Below, one piece after another: positions 1 through 6,643 of a stretch of DNA of 24,858 nt. Made by a program: the position numbers and the translations under genes. The notes beneath the pieces were generated by a model, which was not told where the DNA came from, made no database searches, and saw nothing but the letters and a program-made list of their open reading frames with translations. Position 1 is the stretch's first letter; every line of letters starts with the position of its first letter. Source of the stretch: a virus. The stretch spans positions 1 through 24,858 of IMG/VR virus record IMGVR_UViG_3300013094_000265; one strand, written 5' to 3'.

Positions 1-1161
1 GCTACTTGGAATACGTAATCCACGGAATAACTTGTTAGTAAAGTACTTTAAGTCATCAATTTCGCCAATATTCTTACCGCCTTCTAGCATTGTGACGTCT
101 GATCCTTTGCCGTCTGCTGTTTTGGGGAAGAAGTAATCTTCGTTAATGCTTAGAGGGTTGTATGCAGAGTCTATGACGTTCTGTCCGCCTCCTGTTTGTG
201 ACGGAATACGGCGTTGGTGGATTTCGTTCTTAACACGCTCAACAAAAGCCATAGCCAAGTGACTTGGCATGTTTCCTACGTCAATATGGAACACACGGCG
301 CTCTGGAGCACGTTGTATACGATAGATAAGGATAGCATCTTCTAGCAATTCCTTCTGTTTGTATACTTTAAATATATTTTCTAACAAACTATTGCCAAAA
401 GGAAAGTTTTGATCTAGTCCTTCGGACAAAGATAAATGTACCATATGCTTGGCATCAATAGCATTTTCTTTATATTGAATGCCAAAACGGTTGCCACCAC
501 CCGAACCACCACCTGTACTGCCTCTTTGGCCGCCACTTGAGCCTAAATATCCGCTCGCAGGCAAAGGGCCGCCACCAGTTTGACGTGGATTCATGTTAGG
601 TGTTATTTGTGTAGCAACTAAATTTTCAAAATTAGGTGCTAGATCTTTAACAATATACTGTTCTGGCTTTTTGCCTTCGCTTTCATTAACAATTACTTTG
701 ATTAAATTGCTAGGATCTATCCAACTCCATTTTTGATTTTCTGGATCTCGAATGAAAAATGCATCGCCGTATTTGAATACATTGCGTACAATACGGAAAA
801 TACGTGTGTCAAACTTTTGTAACTTACACCATTGCTGTAGATATTCACTTAAAACACGAACTTCTACGTTAGTTGCTTTATGACGCCAGTTAACTTCAAA
901 TGGAACATTGCTTCCTTTGATCTTTTGTGTACAAAATTCTGCTAAAATATCCAAAGCCGCATTAACTTCAGGATCGCTATCCATAACTTCGTACTGTTGG
1001 TAGCGTTCAATTCGATTTGGACTACCAGTATAAACATCAGGAAGATACGAACTATAGTTAGTACGTGCAGGACCCGGGCGGCTTCCACCGCCTTGACCGC
1101 TGATAGGACCTAATGTTTCTCCATTTAATGGAACTGGTGTGAAGTATTTTTTCCAACTCAT
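1..1161 (-). CDS. 20: Portal vertex protein, gp20-like (3' end beyond window)
   Basis: Portal protein of the T4 type. It forms the dodecameric ring at the unique capsid vertex through which DNA is packaged and to which the neck and tail attach. I read 387 codons from ATG at 1161; the frame stays open to the window edge, so the C-terminus is missing (T4 gp20 is about 524 aa). Family-typical segments are NRIERYQQYEVMDSDPEV near residue 50, VFKYGDAFF near 127, and YFFPKTADGKGSDV followed by GEIDDLKYFTNKLFRGLR (residues 343-383). A Gly/Ser-rich stretch at about residues 187-227 looks like an inserted flexible loop. The start lies 6 bases after the stop of the upstream gene, whose last codons (CAAGGATAA) supply the AAGGA ribosome-binding site, so the two genes are probably translationally coupled. 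Identification is firm. Confidence 0.93.
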   Translation of the reverse strand, partial: MSWKKYFTPVPLNGETLGPISGQGGGSRPGPARTNYSSYLPDVYTGSPNRIERYQQYEVMDSDPEVNAALDILAEFCTQKIKGSNVPFEVNWRHKATNVEVRVLSEYLQQWCKLQKFDTRIFRIVRNVFKYGDAFFIRDPENQKWSWIDPSNLIKVIVNESEGKKPEQYIVKDLAPNFENLVATQITPNMNPRQTGGGPLPASGYLGSSGGQRGSTGGGSGGGNRFGIQYKENAIDAKHMVHLSLSEGLDQNFPFGNSLLENIFKVYKQKELLEDAILIYRIQRAPERRVFHIDVGNMPSHLAMAFVERVKNEIHQRRIPSQTGGGQNVIDSAYNPLSINEDYFFPKTADGKGSDVTMLEGGKNIGEIDDLKYFTNKLFRGLRIPSS

Positions 1162-1167
1162 CGATTT

Positions 1168-3468
1168 TTATCCTTGAAGCCTGTTGCCACTTAGACTCTT
1201 AGTTGCTTTAACTTGCCTGTGTGCGGCATCAGCAGTATCGGCAGTATGGCTAACTAGCTTTTCTATACTTCTATTTAAGTGAACAAGCTGTTCTTTCAGG
1301 TCTTTCATGGTTACATCTGCTGTTACAGGAGCTGTTTTCTTTTGCTTATCTGCATCATCTTCTTTTTTCTCTGGAGCTTTTGGAGCTGGTGCAGGAGCTG
1401 GAGGAGGAACTGGAGGTTTTGGAATTTCTGGAACTTTAGGTATTGATTGTGTAGATAGTTTATCTTGACGCTCAAACATTGACTTATCCATAGTTTCTTT
1501 AGGAGTCGCCGCTTGAATTTGTTTCATAAGTGCTTCTTTTTCTGCAGGACTTGCAGTTGCACTCATTGTCATTGCTTGTTTTTTTAATTCGTCTAAGTTA
1601 GGTTGTTTTCCAATTAAACTTTGTGCTCCTTCTAACCCTGGCATCTTATCGCTTACATTGAAACTACCGCCTACACCTGGCATGTTTTTCATCATGTCTT
1701 GCATTTGCCCTGGCATGTTTTTCATCATGTCTTGCATTTGCGGTGTTACATTAGGCATACCTTTAGACATACTGCCTAGCATTCTTGTCATTTGATCTTT
1801 AGTAGCAACCATTTCTTCGCCGTGCAGTATTGCAGGTGTACCTTTACCAAATTGCTCAAACATACCACCAAACGATCCACCTTTTATAAAATCATCAACA
1901 CCTGGACTACCGCCCGCACGTTTAACTATGTTACCGTTTTCATCAATTTTAGTTTTAGTTTCTGTGGGTTGTGGTTTTAATCCTACTGCATCTTGTGCAG
2001 TTGTACCTATTTTATCTATACCGCCACTAACTTTGCCAGCAGTGCCAACTGTATCAGACAAAAATTTATTAAATTTGTTTAAATTTTCAGAAGTAGGAGC
2101 AAGTTTATCATTAACATCTTTAAATTTACTAGCTAGCCCAGCACTCACATTGCCAAGAGCCATATCTGCAGAATTTAGTGCTCTGCCTGTTCCTGCACCC
2201 GCTACATCTTTACCAGTATCTACATCTTTACCTTGTGTTTGTCTATCTGCGGCACGCTGTTGTGTAGCAATAACTTGTTCGCTAGTTGCTGGTTTGCCTG
2301 TTTGTTGTTGAATTAATCCAGCAGTTGCTAGCTTGCCTTGAATTTCTTTGTTCTCGGAGTACATTTTTCTAGCGGCGTCACCACTAGCACTACGGTCAAA
2401 TGCTAACTTATCTCTATATTCTTTACTTGATTGATATTCTACTACGTGCTGTTTAGCTAGTTCCATTGCATCTGCGGCAGCTTTTTTCTCTGCATCTGTA
2501 CGAGCATTCATTTGTTGCTTCAATGCATTTTCAAATTCTTTACCTGCCGGGCCTAACGCACTCATAGCGGCCGCACCTTCTTTAGTACGAACACCGCCTG
2601 TTACAATTTCACTAGCTAAATCTTGTACACCTTCACCTAATGTACCAAAAGTTAGTTGAGCTTTCTTATAGTTTTGTTGTTGCTGATCGTCCATTTGCAA
2701 CAATGTTGCTTGAACGTCTGCTTTGCGCATTTGTTTTTCAAGATCATTAGCTTGTTGTTCTTTACTCTTACCAGTAATCTTAGCTAATCGATCCATTTCA
2801 TCAGCAAGTTCGATAGCACTTTGAGTAGCACGAGCCGCACGTTCTTTATCTTGCAACATGCCTGCACGACTGTTTAATGTTACTAATGACGTTGCTTTGT
2901 TAAAATCTTCAACAGTTGTACCACTTTGCATTAACTGTTGTGCTAAACTACCTTGAACATCAGTTTGTTCAAGTACTGCTTGATTTAATTTTAATTGATT
3001 CTGTACACCTTGACTAACACCTTGGCCTAATCCAGCAAAGTCTGTGCTGTTTTTACGAACCATTTGTTGCAAATCGCCCAATTGCATATGAGCGCCAGCG
3101 GCACCTTCACGTAATTTTCCTACATCATTAGTAAAGTTAACACCAGATTTACCCATCTGGTTAATGGAATCATTAGCATCTGTTACGTATTTGGCAGTTC
3201 CTCCGAATACTTCACCTATTTTTGGAAATACTTTACTAACAATACCAGCACCATCTTGTAGTGCATCAGATGCACGATACTGACTAGTCATTAATTTGCC
3301 AGTAGAATCTGCTAGTCCAGCACCAAATCCTTTGGCGGTACTATCGCCGCCACCACTGCTTTGTTTAGGAGCAGAATTTCCTCCACCAAAGTTTCCACCA
3401 CTTCGTAGAGCATCGGCCAAATCTTGTATAGATTCTCTCGATAAGGTTACTGGTTCAGATGCGGCCAT
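1168..3468 (-). CDS. Putative tail tape-measure protein (766 aa)
   Basis: Probably the tape-measure protein that sets tail length inside the tail tube. The evidence is architectural. It is a long, mostly helical, Gln/Ala/Lys-rich protein with extended coiled-coil-like segments (about residues 110-440). Near residue 545 it carries GTPAILHGEEMVATKDQM, which resembles the GTPAxLHGxEAVVP-type motif common in tape-measure C-terminal halves. It then has Met-rich repeats, a Pro-rich linker (about 675-705, PPVPPPAPAPAPKAP) and a Lys/Asp-rich tail. At roughly 1.5 angstrom per residue, 766 aa would predict a tail near 115 nm (T4 gp29 is about 590 aa). It lies divergent from the gp26-like frameshift gene, matching the usual linkage of tail-assembly chaperone and tape measure, and directly upstream of gp20. 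AAGGA is about 12 bases from the ATG, a long spacing. An alternative is another large virion structural protein. Confidence 0.55.
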   Translation of the reverse strand: MAASEPVTLSRESIQDLADALRSGGNFGGGNSAPKQSSGGGDSTAKGFGAGLADSTGKLMTSQYRASDALQDGAGIVSKVFPKIGEVFGGTAKYVTDANDSINQMGKSGVNFTNDVGKLREGAAGAHMQLGDLQQMVRKNSTDFAGLGQGVSQGVQNQLKLNQAVLEQTDVQGSLAQQLMQSGTTVEDFNKATSLVTLNSRAGMLQDKERAARATQSAIELADEMDRLAKITGKSKEQQANDLEKQMRKADVQATLLQMDDQQQQNYKKAQLTFGTLGEGVQDLASEIVTGGVRTKEGAAAMSALGPAGKEFENALKQQMNARTDAEKKAAADAMELAKQHVVEYQSSKEYRDKLAFDRSASGDAARKMYSENKEIQGKLATAGLIQQQTGKPATSEQVIATQQRAADRQTQGKDVDTGKDVAGAGTGRALNSADMALGNVSAGLASKFKDVNDKLAPTSENLNKFNKFLSDTVGTAGKVSGGIDKIGTTAQDAVGLKPQPTETKTKIDENGNIVKRAGGSPGVDDFIKGGSFGGMFEQFGKGTPAILHGEEMVATKDQMTRMLGSMSKGMPNVTPQMQDMMKNMPGQMQDMMKNMPGVGGSFNVSDKMPGLEGAQSLIGKQPNLDELKKQAMTMSATASPAEKEALMKQIQAATPKETMDKSMFERQDKLSTQSIPKVPEIPKPPVPPPAPAPAPKAPEKKEDDADKQKKTAPVTADVTMKDLKEQLVHLNRSIEKLVSHTADTADAAHRQVKATKSLSGNRLQG
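1681..1740 (-). repeat. Tandem 33-bp repeat inside the tape-measure-like gene
   Basis: A 33-base unit (1681-1713) is followed at once by a second copy identical over 27 bases (1714-1740). On the minus strand it encodes two copies of QMQDMMKNMPG. The repeat keeps the reading frame, so copy-number change would lengthen or shorten the protein by 11 residues at a time. Confidence 0.85.
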
Positions 3469-3497
3469 AAGAAATAAAAATCCTTAAAATATGCGTA

Positions 3498-3505
3498 TAT
3501 AAATA
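3498..3505 (+). promoter_or_regulatory. T4-type late promoter TATAAATA
   Basis: Exact match to the T4 late promoter octamer recognised by gp55-RNA polymerase. By T4 geometry (octamer at -13 to -6) transcription would begin near 3511, 24 bases before the gp26-like start. AGGAG lies at 3524-3528, 6 bases from the ATG at 3535. Confidence 0.75.
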
Positions 3506-3515
3506 CTTGATATTA

Positions 3516-3523
3516 TATTTATC
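3516..3523 (-). promoter_or_regulatory. Late promoter GATAAATA for tape-measure/portal operon
   Basis: On the minus strand this reads GATAAATA, one base from the T4 late octamer and identical to the octamers before gp6 and before the membrane-protein gene. The predicted start is near 3510, leaving about a 41-base leader before the ATG at 3468. It is interlocked with the plus-strand octamer at 3498-3505. Confidence 0.65.
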
Positions 3524-3534
3524 AGGAGCCAAAA

Positions 3535-4362
3535 ATGGCCAATAATCCCTTAGCACAACACTTTAGACAACCAAAAATCTTTGTAAAATTACCTAGTCAA
3601 GGAGTCTACAGCAAGCCAGGTACGATTCAAGGCGATGTTAATAGCATTCCAGTATACGGTATGACCGGCATGGATGAAATTATCATGAAAACTCCTGATG
3701 CATTATTAACTGGAGAAAGCAATATTCGTGTTATTGAAAGTTGCTGTCCTAGTATTAAGAATGCTAAAGAACTTAGTGTATTAGATACTGATTTAATTTT
3801 TACAGCTATTCGTATTGCTACTTTTGGTTCAGATATGCAAGTAGAAAAAACTTGCCAGCATTGTGGTGAGTTAGGCGAATATACTATAGATCTAAATCGT
3901 TTGATTGAGCATTTTAATCAAGTTAAGTTTGATAACAACTTAGTTTTAGATAATCTTGTAATTAAAATGCGTCCAATGACCTATGAGCAAAGCAACGATT
4001 TTGGTCTAAAGAATTTTCAACTACAACAAAAACTAGCACAAGCAAACAGAATTGAAAAAGAAGAAGAACAACAAAAAATTCTTAATGAGTTATTTGTTGA
4101 ACTAGGTGCTATGCAAAATGAATTGTATAGTCTAGCTATCGAAAGTATTCAAACTGACAAAGTCAATGTAACAGAACGTGCTTATATTAATGAGTTTTTA
4201 GAAAATTGTGATCGAAGTGTGTTTGCTAGTATCAAAGCTCAGTTTGAAAAAAATCGAGATGCATTATCATTGCCTTCATTTACAGTTGAATGTAGTGATT
4301 GTCAAGGTTCTAACGAAATTTCTGTAACAATGGATCAATCAACTTTTTTCGGACAAGCCTAA
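3535..4362 (+). CDS. gp26-like baseplate hub / tail assembly protein (0-frame product)
   Basis: 275-aa product of the unshifted frame. By appearance it belongs with T4 gp26-type baseplate hub assembly proteins, which act as chaperones for tail or baseplate assembly. I see two CxxC pairs, CQHC (107-110) and CSDC (253-256), that could form a zinc ribbon; the segment LVIKMRPMTYEQ (141-152); and a charged helical middle (160-190). The start at 3535 is fixed by AGGAG 6 bases upstream and a late octamer at 3498. The 3' end holds a programmed -1 frameshift signal: codons 270-272 (ACT TTT TTC) contain T TTT TTC, and shifting yields a 349-aa fusion. A short form plus a frameshifted long form is the arrangement of lambda G/GT and P2 E/E' chaperones. 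In T4 the genes at this point are separate 26 and 51, as I recall. The gp26 assignment is moderate; the ORF is certain. Confidence 0.6.
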   Translation: MANNPLAQHFRQPKIFVKLPSQGVYSKPGTIQGDVNSIPVYGMTGMDEIIMKTPDALLTGESNIRVIESCCPSIKNAKELSVLDTDLIFTAIRIATFGSDMQVEKTCQHCGELGEYTIDLNRLIEHFNQVKFDNNLVLDNLVIKMRPMTYEQSNDFGLKNFQLQQKLAQANRIEKEEEQQKILNELFVELGAMQNELYSLAIESIQTDKVNVTERAYINEFLENCDRSVFASIKAQFEKNRDALSLPSFTVECSDCQGSNEISVTMDQSTFFGQA

Positions 4363-4470
4363 TCGGACTCCCCGCCCAGGAAATTCAAGAAGACTTGGTT
4401 AGGCTAGACAAATACATAAAAGATTTCAAATTAGAATTATATAGAATTAGTTGGTATATGCGGGGCGGGG
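4344..4470 (+). promoter_or_regulatory. Programmed -1 ribosomal frameshift signal with pseudoknot
   Basis: The slippery heptamer T TTT TTC (4344-4350) is in the correct phase of the gp26-like frame. After a 5-base spacer (4351-4355), 4356-4366 (AGCCTAATCGG) pairs with 4395-4405 (TTGGTTAGGCT) over 11 bp, three of them G-U. In the loop, CCCCGCCC (4370-4377) is perfectly complementary to GGGCGGGG (4463-4470), giving an H-type pseudoknot with an all-GC second stem in otherwise AT-rich DNA. The second stem's 3' arm forces unusual codons (CGG, GGC, GGG). The -1 frame is open from the slip to a stop at 4581-4583. Confidence 0.85.
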
Positions 4471-4583
4471 TCACAGTAAATGACCTACTAGATCGATATA
4501 GTTACGAAGATAGAGAACTATTTTATAAAATCATTGCCGATAATTTTGAAAATACTAAAAATACCGGAATGCCATTAGTTTAA
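4350..4583 (+). CDS. C-terminal extension expressed by -1 frameshift (gp26-like fusion, 349 aa)
   Basis: 77 codons in the -1 frame, joined to residue 272 of the gp26-like protein when ribosomes slip at 4344-4350. The extension begins RTSLIGLPAQEIQEDLVRLD and contains SWYMRGGVTVNDLLDRYS, a predicted helical region. I infer it plays the part of the T segment of lambda gpGT or the E' segment of P2, linking chaperone to tape measure and tube subunits. It has no credible start of its own: its only early in-frame start-like codon is TTG at 4395 without a ribosome-binding site, and the first ATG (4458) also lacks one. In T4 the gene after 26 is 51, a baseplate hub assembly factor; whether this piece is a gp51 remnant cannot be told by eye. 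The stop overlaps the stop of the converging minus-strand gene. Confidence 0.75.
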   Translation, partial: RTSLIGLPAQEIQEDLVRLDKYIKDFKLELYRISWYMRGGVTVNDLLDRYSYEDRELFYKIIADNFENTKNTGMPLV

Positions 4584-5497
4584 TAACTGCCGCCTATACG
4601 TACAACTCCAGTACGTGCATTTTTCTGACGGCCGCCACCTATATCAGTCCATTGATCAGTATCTTGAGTTTGTCTATCGTCTTGTTGTTTTACAACAGCG
4701 TCATTGGCTTTTTCACTGTCTGTCTTGGCAGCTTTTTCAGCAGGAGTATTGCCTTGAATAGGTTTGTCTTTTGGATCTCTTCCACCTAGTACATGATCTT
4801 TGAATTCATCTACAATCCAAGTTCCACCAGCACCTAGTACACCTGCAATGTCTAAATCCCATTGACTGCCTTTTAGTCTAGGAAATACGTCACTTAAATG
4901 GAAGAAAGCAATTTTAGTAATCCATTGACTACCCCATTTACTATTGATAGCAACAATAGCGGCAGCGGCTGTAGTAGCATCCATGGCAGTAAGTACACCA
5001 ATAATCCAACCTATTGTTTTTCCCGCAAAAGGAACATAGTGCAATAGTATTTTAAATATCTTAAGTACACCAGCTAGTGAACCTAATATTGCGGCAGTTT
5101 CAACCACTACAGCAATACGAGTAATCATCAAACCCATTAGTTGTTGGCGCTGATACTGATATTCTTCCTGTTTGATTTCATTGGCATTGTATAGTTCTTC
5201 AAGTTTACCAATGTTTGTATAATAGTCGTAGATAGGTTTTCCTACACTATAACCAAATCCTAGTGTAATAAACCACTTGACTACACTACCTATAATAGAT
5301 CCAAGTACTCCAAAAAAGCCTTCTTCTTTAGCCGCTGTTTTTAGTGCAGTACTGCTTGCTTTAGTAGCTCGTGGTATTGCTTTAAGTCCAGTTTTTACTG
5401 CTTGTTTACCACCTAATCGAGCACCTGTCTTGACTAACCAAGAAGCAAGTCCTTCATCAGATCTTACATTATTTTCAACTAATTCATGGATTTTCAT
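4580..5497 (-). CDS. Uncharacterised late protein with membrane-type segments (305 aa)
   Basis: Not recognised. The N-terminus MKIHELVENN is followed by a basic amphipathic stretch (20-58). Three hydrophobic segments follow, at about 61-85 (FFGVLGSIIG...), 119-148 (LMGLMITRIAVVVETAAILG...) and 160-184 (GWIIGVLTAMDATTAAAAIV). There is one charged loop (94-118) and a polar, Gln/Asp/Lys-rich C-terminal tail (235-305). It could be a membrane protein or a virion protein that inserts into the host membrane during DNA entry. A GATAAATA octamer at 5503-5510 would start transcription at or next to the ATG, and a sigma70-like promoter lies further up (5584-5612), so it may be read both early and late. 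No Shine-Dalgarno is visible. It converges with the frameshift gene, the two stops overlapping by 2 bases. Real gene likely; function unknown. Confidence 0.75.
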   Translation of the reverse strand: MKIHELVENNVRSDEGLASWLVKTGARLGGKQAVKTGLKAIPRATKASSTALKTAAKEEGFFGVLGSIIGSVVKWFITLGFGYSVGKPIYDYYTNIGKLEELYNANEIKQEEYQYQRQQLMGLMITRIAVVVETAAILGSLAGVLKIFKILLHYVPFAGKTIGWIIGVLTAMDATTAAAAIVAINSKWGSQWITKIAFFHLSDVFPRLKGSQWDLDIAGVLGAGGTWIVDEFKDHVLGGRDPKDKPIQGNTPAEKAAKTDSEKANDAVVKQQDDRQTQDTDQWTDIGGGRQKNARTGVVRIGGSY

Positions 5498-5502
5498 AAA
5501 GA

Positions 5503-5510
5503 TATTTATC
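5503..5510 (-). promoter_or_regulatory. Late promoter octamer GATAAATA abutting a start codon
   Basis: Minus-strand GATAAATA in the same context (CGATAAATATC) as the octamer ahead of gp6. T4 spacing places the first transcribed base at about 5497, the A of the ATG, so a late transcript would be leaderless or nearly so. Confidence 0.55.
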
Positions 5511-5521
5511 GTTAACTTGTA

Positions 5522-5880
5522 AGAAGAACTTGCGTTCTTCTGTTCATCGCTTTCGCTCGAACTATTAAGAAGTAGTTAATGATATTATAAACGCGAAGCG
5601 TTAAAGTTTCATGTAGATTGTTTTCAGTCAGACGGAACCGTTTTACGGGTTCCATCTAATAGCTTCATGTGAGTTGCACCCAGCCGAGACTATGGAAATA
5701 GGTATTTTAACACTTGCTTTATGGGCTCTGACCTTTCCCTACCTACGTCGACATCGCGGAGTTACCGCTACCTTCAGCTTCGTTCCTAGTGCTTGAAGTT
5801 TTTAAAAGCAATGCGTGTGTTCTTAGATGCCAACAGCACCTGATATCAACGGATACCCCAATTGTGTGATGGGTCCATCA
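5522..5880 (-). ncRNA. Candidate structured RNA in the 450-base gap
   Basis: Between the 86-aa gene and the membrane-protein gene no frame is convincingly coding, the base composition looks richer in GC than the flanks, and hairpins are dense. Helices (plus coordinates) are: 5522-5529/5534-5541 with a GCAA tetraloop on the minus strand; 5590-5594/5598-5602; 5628-5639/5648-5659 (12 bp); 5698-5704/5740-5746; 5756-5759/5765-5768; 5772-5778/5791-5798; 5825-5830/5836-5841; 5842-5847/5852-5857; 5867-5871/5876-5880. Five pairs that are G-U on the minus strand would be A-C mismatches on the plus strand, which points to a minus-strand RNA. It could be a free ncRNA, the 3' region of the upstream operon, or a long leader. 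It matches no riboswitch, tmRNA, RNase P or intron core I know. Ends are approximate. Confidence 0.4.
5584..5612 (-). promoter_or_regulatory. Sigma70-like promoter (ATGAAA-17-TATAAT)
   Basis: On the minus strand TATAAT (5589-5584) sits 17 bases after ATGAAA (5612-5607), 4 of 6 matches to TTGACA. The -10 context GTTTATAAT is identical to that of the gp55 operon promoter. Predicted start is near 5577, giving an 80-base leader with the GCAA-capped hairpin before the ATG at 5497. Confidence 0.45.
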
Positions 5881-5946
5881 ATATGTTACGTGTCCGGTTT
5901 ATTCCCCGGTTTTTCCACAGCGGTATTACAAACTGGCCCGCTAACC

Positions 5947-6207
5947 TTAAGTGTTGGAGTTATATCTGCGGTAAAGTTCTTTTTCCGCAAGTTCCCTGTG
6001 GATGCCTGTGATGTTGTCTACGACCCAGCCTAAATAATCGACTGATAATGATTTAATTGATTTTCCATAGTGCTTGCCTTTTAAGCTCCAGATGCCAGAT
6101 TCGACAAACATACCAAAGTTTTTACGTGCTGGGTCATTCCACTCTAAATCTCGAGCGGTCTGTTGGTCACTTTGACGTTTTACCTTTTCCCAGTTCAGCT
6201 TTGCCAT
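5947..6207 (-). CDS. Small conserved-type protein (86 aa), DUF3820/ExoX-tail-like
   Basis: Short basic protein, last gene of the gp55-led operon. Its centre, GKHYGKSIKSLSVDYLGWVV (about residues 44-63), resembles the FGKxKGxxLxxLPxxYLxWl pattern of DUF3820-type and exonuclease-X C-terminal domains, which suggests a nucleic-acid-related role. The resemblance is by eye and the catalytic domain of ExoX is absent. The start codon lies 41 bases inside the end of the SegE-like gene in another frame, so translation is probably coupled; only a weak GGA precedes it. The overlap makes the precise start uncertain, but no better in-frame ATG is present downstream. Confidence 0.6.
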   Translation of the reverse strand: MAKLNWEKVKRQSDQQTARDLEWNDPARKNFGMFVESGIWSLKGKHYGKSIKSLSVDYLGWVVDNITGIHRELAEKELYRRYNSNT

Positions 6208-6643
6208 GTTCCAATAATGCTTGTCTTAATACGTTACTGCCGCCGACTCTTACATTAATGATGCCATTGTAATAGTCATCAGTTTCAAGTACCCTGCGGT
6301 CGAATTGTTCCTTAGCCTCTATGTATGACGTTTCTGCTTTTGATTTACAATAATATAGTATTTCTCTGCGAAAGTTTTCTTGACCTAACTGCGCGATATC
6401 TCGATTTAGTTCAGGCGAACTACCATAATAAGTGCGCCAATCACTATCGATTTTACCACGGATTTTCTTTTTTTTCTTAGTGCCGTTTTTTAATTTTACT
6501 GTTCGATAAGTAGTTTTAGAAAATTTAGCTAGTTTTTTGCCTATGTACTTACGACCCGAGACGGTGTTTGTTATCAAATATACAAACCCAACACAGTCTT
6601 CGGGAAGAGTTTCAACGATTTCATTCATATAGTACCAGGACAT
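6167..6643 (-). CDS. SegE-like GIY-YIG endonuclease
   Basis: 158-aa protein with a GIY-YIG nuclease core: GFVYLITN (19-26) and KYIGKK (32-37) supply the two defining strands. DWRTYYGSSPELNRDIAQLG and the later SYIEAKEQF (with the likely metal-binding Glu) follow the layout of T4 SegE-type proteins. T4 Seg proteins are freestanding homing endonucleases that cut the same locus in rival phages. A DNA-repair or general nuclease role cannot be excluded, because no separate DNA-binding domain is evident. It sits between recombination genes and the 86-aa gene, whose start it overlaps by 41 bases. The first ATG (6643) lies inside a strong hairpin and has no Shine-Dalgarno; Met6 (6628) is an alternative start just beyond the hairpin. 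Confidence 0.8.
   Translation of the reverse strand: MSWYYMNEIVETLPEDCVGFVYLITNTVSGRKYIGKKLAKFSKTTYRTVKLKNGTKKKKKIRGKIDSDWRTYYGSSPELNRDIAQLGQENFRREILYYCKSKAETSYIEAKEQFDRRVLETDDYYNGIINVRVGGSNVLRQALLEHGKAELGKGKTSK

Noticed and set aside
1792-2311. Plus-strand open frames within the tape-measure gene
   Set aside because: They are antisense shadows of the 766-codon minus frame, lacking ribosome-binding sites and known motifs.
5772-5803. Plus-strand rho-independent terminator (CTTCAGC/GCTTGAAG then TTTTT)
   Set aside because: The stem is short and bulged, no plus-strand gene or clear promoter lies upstream, and helix G-U evidence favours a minus-strand RNA.
5660-5870. Group I intron core (GAGACTA on plus, ATAGTCT on minus, AATTGGGG-like P element)
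   Set aside because: The partner strand of P7 is missing on either strand and there are no flanking split exons.
5520-5946. tRNA or tmRNA in the gene-free gap
   Set aside because: No GTTCRANNC T-arm with matching acceptor stem, and no tmRNA tag or CCA end was found.
5827-6033. Plus-strand 68-codon frame starting MPTAPDINGYPN
   Set aside because: No ribosome-binding site, half of it lies antisense to the 86-aa gene, codon choice unlike the plus-strand genes, and the region is better explained by RNA hairpins.
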